From NCBI GenBank assembly GCA_036172665.1, contig CM069872.1, positions 46,238,101 to 46,302,100 on the forward strand: a stretch of DNA of 64,000 nucleotides, given 5' to 3'. Made by a program: the position numbers and the translations under genes. Position 1 is the first letter of the stretch; every line of letters begins with the position of its first letter. Below are positions 1 through 11,459 of this stretch, one piece after another. The notes beneath the pieces are model-generated. The model had not been told where the DNA came from. It did not search any database and saw only the letters and a program-made list of their open reading frames with translations. Source of the stretch: Prosopocoilus inquinatus. Lineage: Eukaryota > Arthropoda > Insecta > Coleoptera > Lucanidae.

Positions 1-950
1 GAATATTCCAGCCAGTCTTCGGATACTAAATTGTTTCTAAATAATATGAACGGTCACCACAAGTATTTAAAAATGTTATAGCCTGTTTTGTCGTTGTTTG
101 GAATTTTTAATAATTACAACTAATAAAAAAATATTTTTAGCTCAACCGAATATCTCCAATCTCACACTTCGAATAATAAGTTGTCACCAGATCAAATAAA
201 TTGTTTATTTCGTTTAAAACAAAAACCATGAAACGATGTATCACGGTGTCAAAACAGACACTTTTATTGGTTTTATTTTAATTTTTAAAAAGGACACTCA
301 TCAATTGTGTTGTTCTTGTTTCAACTGATATTACTATGACCGCCATAATAAATACTTCCTTTTCCTTAATACTTATCTCAATTAATTCATAGGCGTACTG
401 TTAATTTTTAATGGCGTTTATCTTAGCTATAAATTCGAATTGCTTCCGGAAAATTCACCATTATAATAGCATGCAATTTTATCAAGACGCAGTTTATAGT
501 GCAATTTAGACGAGAAACTGTAGATAAAATGCATGTTACTACACATTTCACACATCATGGCCATTTATGGCCTCAAATTTCTGTACTTATTCTACAGTTT
601 GTACTAGAAAGGAAAATTCATAAAATTTGCAGTAGTAAGATGATGGAATTATATTTATTATACCTACGTGTAAACCGCGAAAACGATTTAAAATCTGAGA
701 ATACGATCTACGAAAGTACGACATTTCCATAAGCTAAATCCACACGTTTCTTGCAACGCATTAATTTCCCACCTGTTTTACTGAAACATTAAAAAAATAA
801 CGCAGAAATAAAACAGGCGTCTACTTCTCTGTAAATTTGAAACACAAAGTTCATATAAAAATGAAAGGATTTAAGACAAAAGCGAGTAAAATATACAAGA
901 GTGTTTTCATGTTAAAATGAAACGGTGTAGCTTTCGCAGACAATGCGGCC
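1..950. other. AT-rich intergenic DNA, no gene seen
   Basis: No coding signature or repeat was recognised. The only open frame of note (499-732) gives a composition-driven peptide with no motif. Confidence 0.5.
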
Positions 951-1222
951 TATTCTGTAACATTGATGTGGACTTGATTCGTAACAATTATTGCTATGTT
1001 TCAATTGACTTTGCAAAATCGGTATTCTGTAAACAGTTTCGTAGCAACTTGCGATTCCTATCAAGTGTGATATCGAGTTAACGGGGTCTATTCTGTAGCA
1101 TTGACGTGGACTTGATACATAACAATTATTGCTATGAATCAAGTGACCTTGCAAAATCGGTGTTCTATAAACAGTTTCGTGACAACTTACAATCCCTATC
1201 AAGTGTGAGATCGAGTTAATAC
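951..1222. repeat. Tandem duplication of a ~138-bp unit (two copies)
   Basis: Copy 1 (951-1088) and copy 2 (1089 to about 1222) align along their whole length. Both start with tattctgta and include the shared blocks aacaattattgctatg and gcaaaatcgg. Both end near tcaagtgtga..tcgagttaa. They differ at scattered positions, so the duplication is not very recent. The minus-strand frame 912-1229 simply reads through both copies and gives an internally repeated peptide; it is not treated as a gene. Confidence 0.85.
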
Positions 1223-2997
1223 GCATCACTTTTCAAGTGGCGGTCGGTAATCGATTTAAATTGTTATAAAATCGTATCATGTTCTCTTCAGTTATAGAAG
1301 ACCATATCAATTGATATGCATATCAATGTTAAAGAATAACTTGATTGTTTCAATTAGTTTCTCCATTTAACACGATTCATCTGTTTGTTATCTTGATGAT
1401 TCAAATTGTTAGTAAGTGGACCTGTTGAAAAAGAGTTATCATAATAACACATCTCTGTCTAAAGGTTTAAAGGTTTCTGATTGTCGCTATTGTTACATAT
1501 CGAAAAAATAAATAAATAATAAATAAATGCTCGAGACGTTGCTCCCAAATTGTATATAAAATTTATACGTTTCTTTCCCTCACATTTATTGACAGACGAC
1601 TAAGGAGGCACGTGTTTATTTTTTCTAAGAAAAAAACATTTTGGATTTCCATCTCAACAAATAAAAAATATTTCTGCGACATAAAGAAGAAGGAAAAAGG
1701 GAAATAAGCTGGAATAACTAGCTAAATATTTCCCGAAGCGACAACATGAATGACCGAAACGTTCCTATAAATACGCACGACTGCGTATAATTTAAATATA
1801 TGTGCCGCATAAAGTGAATATATGGCACAACAAAGGAGTCACAACAGTAAAATATTTATTACCGTGAATATTTGATTAAAACATGCGAAAAGATATAAGT
1901 ATACGTAACACGGAGCCGGCAGATTTGTTTAATCGATATTTCCTGGGCCCTCCAAATGATGCTGTGAAAAATGAACAAATATTTTGAATACTTCCTGAAT
2001 ATTTAAATAATTGGAAGGAAAATATTTTCCTGAAACCTCGTCCGTCCTTCTTTCCCTTGGAACTGCATAAATATTTGAGAAGTTCTCTAAACGTATCCTC
2101 GTACTTTTACTACTACACGTATAGGCAAATTCTGTTAGACAAACTTGATTTGAATATTCTGACTTTGTATAAAATAAACAGCCAGCGAGAACGTATGGAA
2201 AACGGTTGGTTGATTCGCTTTTCTTAAATTTCCTTAATTTATTTACGTGCAAGCAGCATTATTTCCTTTTAAAAGAAAATCAGGGCACTTAAAATGTGCT
2301 TACCTTTTCATACGGTCAAGTATTCAGCGGATTTCGCAAGCTTTTTCATCTAACAGGCGAACGCACATTTCGAGAACAAATTTCGCCCTTGTTATGTAAG
2401 CGGGAAAGCAGGCGATTGTATTCTCGGAATAAAGAAGTAACGCTTAACGAGAACGCATTGGCGATTTTCCTGTTTGTAAAGGCATCTTGTCTAACGAAAA
2501 CTGAAAGAATAGCCACAAAAAGAACCTCGATTTATCTAAGAGCATCAGGGGCCCTAATAACGTTGAACAAAAAAAAAATCCAAACAGGCCCCGATTCTGT
2601 AACGCGTCCCATTATATTCCGAGAGTACAACGTAAACATAATCTGAAGAGGAAATTCGTTTGTAGAATCTGCAGTTTGGTTGTGAACGTGGATTTGAAAA
2701 GAGGACAATGGTTATTCGAATTGAAAATGTTTTCCTTTTTTTGGTCATTATTTTATATTAGTACGATTTTTCACTACAATACAACAAAAATTTTCCATAA
2801 AATAATTCTATTTGAATTACTATCGAGGAATTCAAAAATTTGTGTTTGGGAATAATATCAACTTGGTGATTTGAAGAAGGCGTTTTTCAAATGACCGCTT
2901 CATCATATTAGTAGTTCCTAGTATATTTACCGAGACCTTTCGCCTAAACATGGCCTGGGTCTAGTTATTAAGAAGTTAAGTTTTCGTAAACTACTGT
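1223..2997. other. Intergenic DNA, no gene seen
   Basis: AT-rich sequence with short overlapping frames on both strands (for example 1929-2252 minus and 2296-2646 plus). Neither shows a domain, splice context or homology that I recognise. Confidence 0.4.
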
Positions 2998-3222
2998 CGA
3001 AAGCAAAAAAATACTAGACAAAAACTGTTTCATGTAATTATTCTTTCTCAAAATGGTATCGATTAAAGATGACTTTGCAGATAACATTTAAAAAAATTGA
3101 AAGCTTTCGGATTTAGCAACCTCAAAGCTTTAGTAAAATTTATTATTTCGTCTTTAATCAATACTCTTTGAGAAAGAATAATTACAGGAAACTGTTTTTA
3201 TTATACTATTTTTTGCTTTCAA
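2998..3222. mobile_element. Hairpin (foldback/MITE-like) element with ~75-bp inverted arms
   Basis: The left arm (about 2998-3072) and right arm (about 3147-3222) are imperfect inverted copies. Both contain the block taattattctttctcaaa, followed by a gattaaaga block and preceded by a gaaagcaaaaaa block when read in the same sense. The loop of about 75 bp is AT-rich. No transposase is present. No target-site duplication was identified, so the superfamily is open. Confidence 0.7.
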
Positions 3223-3657
3223 CTGTATTTGTTGTTATAACTGTTTATTCAGTTCAGATAATAATTGTTAATGACATATTCAAGAAACACAGTCGCGCTA
3301 CTTTTCCTTGCACTGTCATTAGTTAATGATGACTTCTGATAGTGATGTAAAAATTTCACGACATATATTTTTTTGAAATATTTCACTTTCAATGAAATGT
3401 AATGTGATCTCATTTTTTTATTGTCATAAACTTTTCAAAAAAGTTCAAAATTGACTTTTTACATTTCAACTTTCACGCTCCGTGTAAAGAGTGAAGAGTA
3501 AAAAGAAGGAAATCAAATTTTGTGTAAAGTGTAAATTTGGTTCTGTTTGTCAGTTGTCTCTTTGTCTACCTATCAAAAATTTTTTATCGCCTACTCATTT
3601 ATAAACTTCGTCGTCAAATAATTCTGACCTATTTCCGTCTATTCCTAAGAAACAGAC

Positions 3658-5000
3658 ATCGGAATCACATATTTTGATGTCATCAATAAGAGTTTTGGTT
3701 TTTATAGAAAATTATTTTTAATACTCTTTTATTACGGAATCCTTTCCGTAATTATCCGGGAGGGGGCGTCCTACAATTGGTTTGCGATAATGTTTCATAA
3801 TGGGAGCACAGTACTGCAAACTCATCAAGTTACCAATTCATTTTTTTTTTTCTAGAAAAAAAGTTGTCGTTAAAGAGCGTATTATCCAGATTTTTCGCTT
3901 AATAATAATAATAAAAAATTAAACCTGGCCAACTGATGACTTGTGAGAAAGCATGATTAAAAAAACAGCGATTATTAAATAGAAAAGTAAACTTCTGTTT
4001 TTTTTTTCTTCAATTTATTTATTGTTTTATTTTATTTTTTTGAACATAACGCAATCTTTTTTTATCCATTATTGAAAATATTTCACAGCAGTTTTGAATT
4101 ATTAATCAATTTATTCTTTTCTCTTATTTCCTATATTTTCTGAAATTGTTTCTTTTCTTTTGTAAATATCTACATAATGTACGATCGTCGTTTGTTTTTC
4201 TTTCTCTTCTTTTCTCGTTGGAATTATCAATTTTTTTTTTTATTTTCATTCCAAATACATTTTTCCAAATGACGAAAATAGTTTTCTTTTTTGATTTTAT
4301 TTTGTTTGTCAGACATTTTCAAACTATATATTAATAAACTTTCTACAGTCTGCAAATCGTTGCAATCGACTTTTGTTTTTTTTTGCTTTTGTATTATGAT
4401 TGTGATTTGTCTTACTCCATGCGCTCTCTTTTGTAAATTTCGAATTACTGTTATGTCTGAATGTCTAATATTTCTTTTTCTAATGTAATAATTGTCGTTA
4501 AGTATTTTAATTTTTCTCGATTGTTGTTCTTCATGTTTTTTTTTTTAATTTTCAATTGTTTTAGTATTTTTCACAAATTAAATAATTATAATTTCTTTAG
4601 TTTTTCCCGTTTAGATTGTGCTTCTCGATGATCAAAAAGCTTTTCACTTTTTTCTTGTTTCTGATTGTGTCCCGTTTTCTTTTATCTTCTTTTCCTCGCA
4701 AACTGTTTCGATTGTCTCTTGTTTTTATTTTTCCTTTTCTTCATTCAACAATTTCATTTTTAATTTTAATCTTGAGAATTTTTAAATCGGCGCTGTTTGA
4801 GTTTCAACGCGCACGACTAAATATAACAAGAAGAGGTATTTCAACCTCGTTTTCAAAATCTTAAATCCGCATACACACGATTCTGGAGATGAAATCTTAC
4901 ACGGTACCTGTCACTAAAATAGTCATACGGTTGGCAACATTGTTGCAGAGCTGCAGCATGACAAGTACCGTCCAGTGATGACGTCAAAATATGTGATTCC
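3658..5000. repeat. Distant 24-bp inverted repeat flanking the T-rich tract
   Basis: ggaatcacatattttgatgt (from 3660) recurs as its reverse complement just before 5000 (gacgtcaaaatatgtgattc), with one difference over 24 bp. The two copies enclose the T-rich tract. They could be decayed ends of one element, but the DNA beyond the 24 bp does not match. Confidence 0.4.
3940..4870. other. Strand-asymmetric T-rich tract
   Basis: For about 900 bp the plus strand is dominated by T and C, with long runs of T, so the minus strand is A/G-rich. The minus strand reads as Lys/Asn/Arg/Glu-rich fragments broken by stops. The plus strand gives Phe/Leu-rich frames (4146-4334, 4616-4864) that look like membrane proteins only because of composition. 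It may be a decayed A-rich element on the minus strand. No family could be named. Confidence 0.45.
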
Positions 5001-5289
5001 AATCTCTACTAATAAATCATTTTCATACTGTGAAAAAACGAAGACAATCGTGTACATTTTTTTTTTATATTTACCACTTTTTTAAATTCAGCTGTAAATA
5101 TGGAGTTTATTTTCATCGCGACCGTTGTCATGTTTATATTATCATTCAAATCCAAATCATCCGCAGTCGCGCAGACACTTTCTACGCGGCATATTTAAAA
5201 TAAGTTTCAAGAAATTTGTGAATGCTATGAAATATTTCAATGAAATGAAATTTTCCACTTGAAATATTTCGGCTTTGAAACACTAACCT

Positions 5290-5420
5290 CAGATGCACGC
5301 TGTGTTGATAAATATACTTAAAATGCAATATATATACCGTGAGATTCTTTTATAAAATTGAACATACAAAGCAAAAATTCCTTTGAATTTTAAGTATTTA
5401 TCAACACAGGCATGCATCTG
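5290..5420. mobile_element. 131-bp MITE with ~33-bp terminal inverted repeats
   Basis: The left end (cagatgca..tgtgttgataaat) and the reverse complement of the right end match through the following acttaaaat block, with small indels. The element is too short to encode protein. A clear target-site duplication was not seen. Confidence 0.7.
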
Positions 5421-8087
5421 CTCTCATTATTAATAATGACGTGCAACGGAATGTAGCGCGCCTTGCCCATACAAAGCCTTCAATTACGTTAGGATTTGCC
5501 AATTTTTTTTCTCAGTATTGTTTGCGTTAAGACAGTCCACAAATGTTAAGACAAGAGCCCTGTGTCGTAATTGTTTATTGAAAAGAGAGACCAAGAAAAT
5601 GTGAGAGGGTTCGAAAATAATAATAAAATGATTGCACGCACACCCATTGCACCCATTTTTAAGAGAACCACCAAGCATGTCAGAGCAAATTTTTTATTAA
5701 GTCATTTATTAATGACTCTGGCTCTTATATGGTTAAATTATGTGCTAAATGAACGCATACAAATTTTTTCGAATCTTATAAATCACCACTACAGCGAAAT
5801 GTTTTTTTCGTGCTTCTTTATAAGACCACGTATTCGCAGTGTGTGTAACACATGCTGGCACCTGCTATATTAGTGGCCATTATGTGACCACGTCCAGGGT
5901 GAGTTTTATATGGAAGAGCACAAATCTAATACACTTGACCGTGTATTGTGCTAATGTCATACAATAACAGATTGCTGGACGATATTTATTTCTGCGTGAA
6001 GCAAGAGGAGTTCGTGTGTTGTTGTGTTCTACCAGCAGAATCGATTAAACACGACTTACTATATTTGGTATTAATTACGCGTTATAATTATCGATCCGTT
6101 CCATTAAAAGCGTTAGATAAACATGTGCTACCGGTGATGTATTACCAACCGAAAAAAAAGCAACATGTAGATCGTAATTTAATACTAACGAATTACCTAC
6201 AGTTATTTCCAGCTTTGTCAATTTACACGTATTTACGAAAGGATTTTAATGTAAGTTGAGTTTCATCACGCAAGACGCACGCAATACCGTCATCAATGAC
6301 GGTTGAAGTTATTGCATGATTACGATGACCTATAGGAGAATACCGTACCAACAACGGGCGCTACGTGACAATCACAAATCGATCTCGTGACTTTCCGTCT
6401 TGGGGGGGGGTAAAATTTTATGCGTTATGGAACAATAGAATATATTCAACAAGAATTGCCCGGTCGAAATAAATAATTTGTTGTTAAAGCCACCAGTCAC
6501 GATTCCCATTCAATGCAACCGAAATAAATAAGTTTGATTTGTATATCACATATCTTCCACCGCCGCCGAGGAAAAGGCCAATAAATAAACGGGTCGAAGA
6601 TAACGTACTTAGGTATAAAATATGCGCTCTAAATGTGAAGTACCTCCAAATACATTCAAAGTTTAGAAATGCATCGCGGATTTTCTGTTACCTACACTCC
6701 TCGTGCTTGAAGCACATCTGAAAACATAAACTGAAAAAGTAGAATGAAAATAAAAGTGGCTGAAGCCATTTCCAATTTCGTTTCTTTTAAAGATGAAAAG
6801 TGATTTTCCTGTTTTCTTTGCTGGGAAGGCAGAATCCAACTTTCCACTTTTAGTTTCTTGTTTATGTGGACATTATTTTGAATAAAATAAGACAAATAAA
6901 TTTCTCAAAGACGAAACTTAAGCACAGATGTTTTGGACCTCCACGAGTCTAATTAGATTTAAACAGCTGCATCAAGTCTTTGAACTATGGGGATAATTCA
7001 GATTCATACCAAAGAATTAAGCAGATGAAAGTTGATAGTGAAAGCAGAATACTTTTATACGAAGGTTTCCCAAAATTTTTTGCAAGTAGTACATCAGTTC
7101 ATTGATTGTTAGTAAAGGCCATGTGACGAAAGGCTTCAGAGAGGATTATTTATAATAATTATAATCAAAATAAATTTCACAGAGTTGTGTGATGAAAAAC
7201 GAATTTCTGCAGTCTCTAAAGAAAACAGAACTTAAACTCATGGTATGATTAAAGATGACAATTGAATCAGATAGGATTATTAGAAGTGTCATCATCGTTA
7301 ACGTAATTTTATATCATCATTTAAGTGTCAGAAAAATCTGTTGTCGTTGTACACCACACCATTTAATAGATCTTTGATTGACTTGAAAATATTCTTGAAA
7401 ATACAAGGTAATTAATACCCTAGAATGCTGAATACACCACCCTAGTTATAACAGTAATAAATCCTTCTACTTTAGCTTCGGACCATTCAAGCGTAAGCAT
7501 GAGACAATTCTTTCAATAGGTCCTGAATCTTGCTTTACTGAAAAGAGCGTCATTTTCAATTGCTTCAAAAAAACTTTTGAAGTTTTTGTTCATTTCTGTA
7601 GAGCCTTGAACATACTTACATAAATCTTTTTTCTGCATCGTATATACTGTGCTTTAAATGAATTTCTACCTAAAGTAGGCTATGTTTTTTTTTATAAAGT
7701 TGGCAAGAGTGAGAGGACAGTTTTCAATAACTGTTAGCGTCCATTTTCTAATCAGTATCGCTCCACGCCGGTCAGTACAGTCGCGAGCATTAAATTTTGG
7801 TCATCACTGTCAATCACGACGTCAGTTTCAGAAATTAAAAATTATCTGGTACATAAATATCCGGTCTCTCCCAAAAAGGGGTTGAAAGTAACTTGAATAT
7901 TTTCAGAAATTACTCGCAGTATTCAAAATTAAAATGTCAGTCTTCTCACTTTTAGTAAAACACGTCAGGCACCAACCTTAGACGGTCAATAACGACCAAA
8001 ATTCATTGCGCGCGTCTGTACTTTGACATCGTCATAAGGAAAAACGTTATTTTGGATATTCTCACTCTGGGTATCTTTTTTCAAGCT
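5421..8087. other. Intergenic DNA, no gene seen
   Basis: Mixed AT-rich sequence with a 9-bp G run near 6402. Frames at 5571-5873, 5948-6259 and 7682-7885 have no recognisable motif. Confidence 0.4.
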
Positions 8088-8410
8088 TTAATTTTAAGAA
8101 CAGAAAAAATAGCGACCTGAGCTTTTTGACCTGACATTGCAGTAGCAAATCCATTTCAATTTGTCTATCCTACTGCAATGTCAGGTCAAAAAGCGATCGT
8201 AAGATGTCGCTATTTTATCCGTTCATCACTCTTACATCGCAATTGCGAATAAATTGGACAAGTCGTTTTTGTTTACAGTGGGAATATCGAGCTACGTCTC
8301 TGCTGAAGAAGCCCCAAGCAGGGCTGAAACAGCTATACAGAGGCTGGTCGATGTTTTCACTGCCATCAAAAACGATTTGAACAAAATTTTTTGAAAATTT
8401 TAATTTTAAG
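8088..8410 (+). mobile_element. Hammerhead-ribozyme retroelement, insertion 1
   Basis: The insert (8100-8398) lies between two perfect copies of tttaattttaag (8088-8099 and 8399-8410), a 12-bp target duplication. It starts with a short inverted arm (about 8105-8145, complementary to the ctactgcaatgtcagg block). It then runs in plus sense through that block, the aataaattggacaagtcg block and a hammerhead motif, and ends at a gatttgaacaaaatttt tail. The inverted arm, sense body and 3' end are shared with the insertions at 22.9 and 42.0 kb. The architecture resembles Penelope-like pLTRs and animal retrozymes. No protein is encoded. Confidence 0.85.
8287..8351 (+). ncRNA. Type I hammerhead ribozyme motif (AUA variant)
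   Basis: Core CTGAAGA at 8303-8309. Stem II is AGCCC (8310-8314) with GGGCT (8321-8325) and loop CAAGCA. GAAA is at 8326-8329, then a minimal stem III. Stem I pairs TCTCTG with CAGAGG and TCGAGC with GGTCGA around a TACG/CT internal loop, with one mismatch. The inner helix has a C-G where the other copies have U-G, which favours a maintained helix. The triplet before the cleavage point is AUA (after 8337), a permitted but usually slower NUH, and the second stem III pair is lost. This copy is probably weak or inactive. Confidence 0.75.
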
Positions 8411-10504
8411 GATTGTTGGAGTACAGACAAGCTAAAATAATAATAATAATAATGTTGTTTTAAATGACTTTCTAAGTCATAAGTAACATTTATTAAATAA
8501 CTCATTTCATTTCCCTAATTATTTCAAAGTTGATGGGCGGATAGGATTACTAATTTACTATTCTTGCACTTCTGTCAATACTAATTAATAATTAAAAGCA
8601 ATTAATTTCCTAGTAAGCTGCCGTTCCTCATGTGGCTTACCTGAATACATCACGGCGTGTCGTAGCAAGTAACGCGAGTCTAATTGCTGAATCATTTATT
8701 TCTTGTCGGTAAGTTCTTAGGATGGCTCTTGGCAATAGACCAGACGGTCGTAATTCTCGCGCCAAATGCGAATGCAGCGAAATGCTGCAAAATTAACACT
8801 GAATCTTTCTTGCGACTTGTAATTAATTTCGTCGATTTGTCTGAGGATGAAGCAGCAAAAGTTATGCGTTCATAAAAACAGAATTTACGACGAACAATAA
8901 CGCGTTAAAATTTGAATTTTGAACTTGCAAAACTTAAACATCGGGGGGGTGGATGAAGGCGTGAAAAGAAGCGTTGGCTTGCATATTTAAGAATGTAATA
9001 AGTGGACTGAAGTACACGGAGGGTAAGAGTGGCGAATATTCATGAAATGCAGCATTAAAAGCAGAATTCGTCAGAATGCACAAAAAATGCAGCACGTGAT
9101 ATATTACCCAAAAGCAAGAGCTTCATAAATATGGATGGGATGGAAGTGGAATGATAAAATATCCAGAATATACTTGCGGCATGGCAAACGTACCTCGGCT
9201 ACCTACTAACGAAAAAGATGCATTTGTGTTCGAAATGGTACAGGAATTTTAAAAACTGAACCTAAACTAATTTTCGTATAATTTTGCAAATAACCGACTT
9301 CATACTACAAGATATAATTATTAGAAAAGTCACGTGATTGTTTAATTAGAACTTGGTTAGGTATTAATAAATGAGTTTTTAATGTCAGATAATTTCAAGA
9401 AGTGTTAATTATACACCAAATCAAACTCGAATTAAACCTTCGTTTATATTTCAGTTATTTTTTTCATAAATTAATTTTGCTAATATATTGTTGTGAAATA
9501 TCTCACCTTTGGGATATCTACCATTTTCTGAAAGATTATTCCATACTTCAGCTTCAGTCTGAACACCCCCATTCATTTTACTAATTGCACAAATTAATAA
9601 AATACAGCATAATTAATAAAAGTATTTAAATTTTACTTAAAGAAATGTATAAAAGAGGTCACGTTAAAACCCTAACATGGAGTCCCTCAAATTGCTCTTG
9701 TTATTAGAAAAATATTATTTTTAAATTAAATAATACCTTATAAGAGAATTATGAAATAGATTTCTTAATTAAATTCGCATTTCGCCGCTATTAGATATTC
9801 CGGAATGTTCCTTGAATGTTTCGGTTGAATGCGAAATTAATATATAAACACGATACTTCGCGTTTCATCCTCGAATTACAATTCAAATTAAAAACCGTTT
9901 CGGATGTTCCGGCGCGAGCGCTAAACATTTATTCAAAAATATTTAAATTGGTCCAGGACGTCTTCCCTGTAATTGGTGTTTTTGTCGCGGGATTTCCTCA
10001 GCCCGAGCTTCAAATATTTATATTTCGTTAAAAAATAATTACGTCTTTATTAACTGCCTCTCGTCTCCGCTTAATTAATATTTCTAAATTAAATAACTCC
10101 GGCTGAAATTAAATATTATTATTATTAACAATGGAGGGCCTTTCTTAAATTTTAATTTCAATTGACAAATACTATATTTATTTTATTTCACACATTTTCA
10201 TATTCTCACGAGTTGAAAAATATTACTAAAGGTCAGATAAAACAATTTATACGATGTTAAAAGAAAACCTTAAAAGTAATTTAAATTAAAATATAATTAA
10301 CAAATGTTTGCCTTACCAGATGACAGAAATGAATATTTCAAAGTTTCATAGTTTTTATAGAGTATTTCAAAATGTTGACGTATTTATGTTGTCACTCCAA
10401 GAATTGTATGAATGGTGCAACTAGTTCAAAAAATGGGTTGATTTCCGCAATTGATTCTCTCGGCCTGGTTAAGTCATTTTGTAAAGCCGAAATAGATTTA
10501 GACA
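8411..10504. other. Intergenic DNA with a short (AAT)n run, no gene seen
   Basis: A short AAT microsatellite lies at about 8434-8453. The rest is AT-rich with no coding or repeat signal that I could support. Confidence 0.4.
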
Positions 10505-10730
10505 AGGGCAGGTAAGTGGATCAGCGGTTAGCCTATTCGACTTTGGAAGTCGGCCACCTGTCGGCATGGGTTCGAATCCTACCGGAGCCATGGAGGTTTG
10601 TGTTGCCCAGATTATGACCCAGCTTTATCAAACAAAGTATATTGTCTGGAATAGTGACGCTATAAAACAATATAGAATGTGCAGATTGCGGCGCAAAGCA
10701 AGAAAAAGATTCCAACAATTGAAGCCAACC
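10505..10730 (+). mobile_element. tRNA-like head of a probable SINE
   Basis: There is an A-box-like stretch (gtggatcagcggttag, about 10516-10531). An anticodon-like arm follows (tcgac / tttggaa / gtcgg, 10537-10553; loop with TGG at the anticodon position), then a perfect Pol III B box ggttcgaatcc at 10569-10579. A ccggagcca acceptor-like 3' end follows, but no matching 5' acceptor strand is present. This is therefore not an intact tRNA. A tRNA-derived SINE head with an unrelated body to about 10730 is the best reading. No second copy was found in the window. Confidence 0.5.
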
Positions 10731-10794
10731 TTGGTAAACGAAATTTGTCTTGATGAAATCGCTGAATTTTTGGAGTATAAATGAAAGTTCTATT

Positions 10795-11290
10795 TATCGG
10801 TGTCTTAAAATATCAGAATTAGCTCCAGAATTTTAATAACGACGAGTTGATGCTTGTGAAGCTCTTCTGCGACGATATGAAACAGAAGGTCTTGCTTTTG
10901 TGGCAATAATTTTGACTGGAGATGAACCCCGAAGACACTCTTGCAATCAAGAGAGTAGCTTCACCAAAACTCATAATACTTTATACGGAACTCTCGATAG
11001 GAAAGCTTGAGCAAACACTTTTTTGGGATGCCTAATGGGGTTATTGTTACTATTTTTACATACTCAGAATTCTTAAAGAATCACCTAAGTTTGCCTTCAG
11101 AAGCAAAAAGGCCCCGATCCCTTGCAGCAAACAACGTACGCGAGGCAATGATGGCAACCATCCAAGATTTGAAGCTAGAGTGTTTACCACTTCCTCTTTA
11201 TTCCTCTTATTATTTAACCTTATCCTAAGTGGTTTCCAAGTCTTTGGTTTTTAGTTGAAGGAAAAAACTGCTTTTAGGGAACGACCTGTA
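10795..11290 (+). pseudogene. Decayed mariner-family transposase (internal and C-terminal parts)
   Basis: Reading across frames gives mariner landmarks in the right order. RRVDACEALLRRYETEG lies near 10845-10900. LTGDEP, equivalent to the TGDET/S block with the first catalytic Asp, lies near 10915. A GVIVTIF segment at about 11038 stands for the WDxxGVI block. LECLPLPLYSSYYLTLS at about 11176-11228 stands for LPHPPYSPDLAPSD, with the final catalytic Asp lost. GFQVFGF..LKEK follows near 11231-11262. Several stops and frameshifts make it non-functional. Known mariner elements cut and paste at TA; the termini of this copy were not found. It lies directly after the SINE-like sequence. Confidence 0.75.
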
Positions 11291-11459
11291 TATTAATTTG
11301 GACTCGCATTTAGTTCCAATTTCACAACATTAAGAAATTCTCTCTGTGTTTAAAGCGCTTCAGTTGGCATCCTGAGTTTTCTTGCGATAAAAATAGTTTT
11401 TTTTTTATTATAATTATTGCGTTTTATTTTAGACGCCTGTTTGGGCATTCGTTTTAAAA

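Noticed and set aside
8215..8505. 96-codon minus-strand frame
   Set aside because: Antisense reading of a hammerhead unit plus flanking low-complexity DNA.
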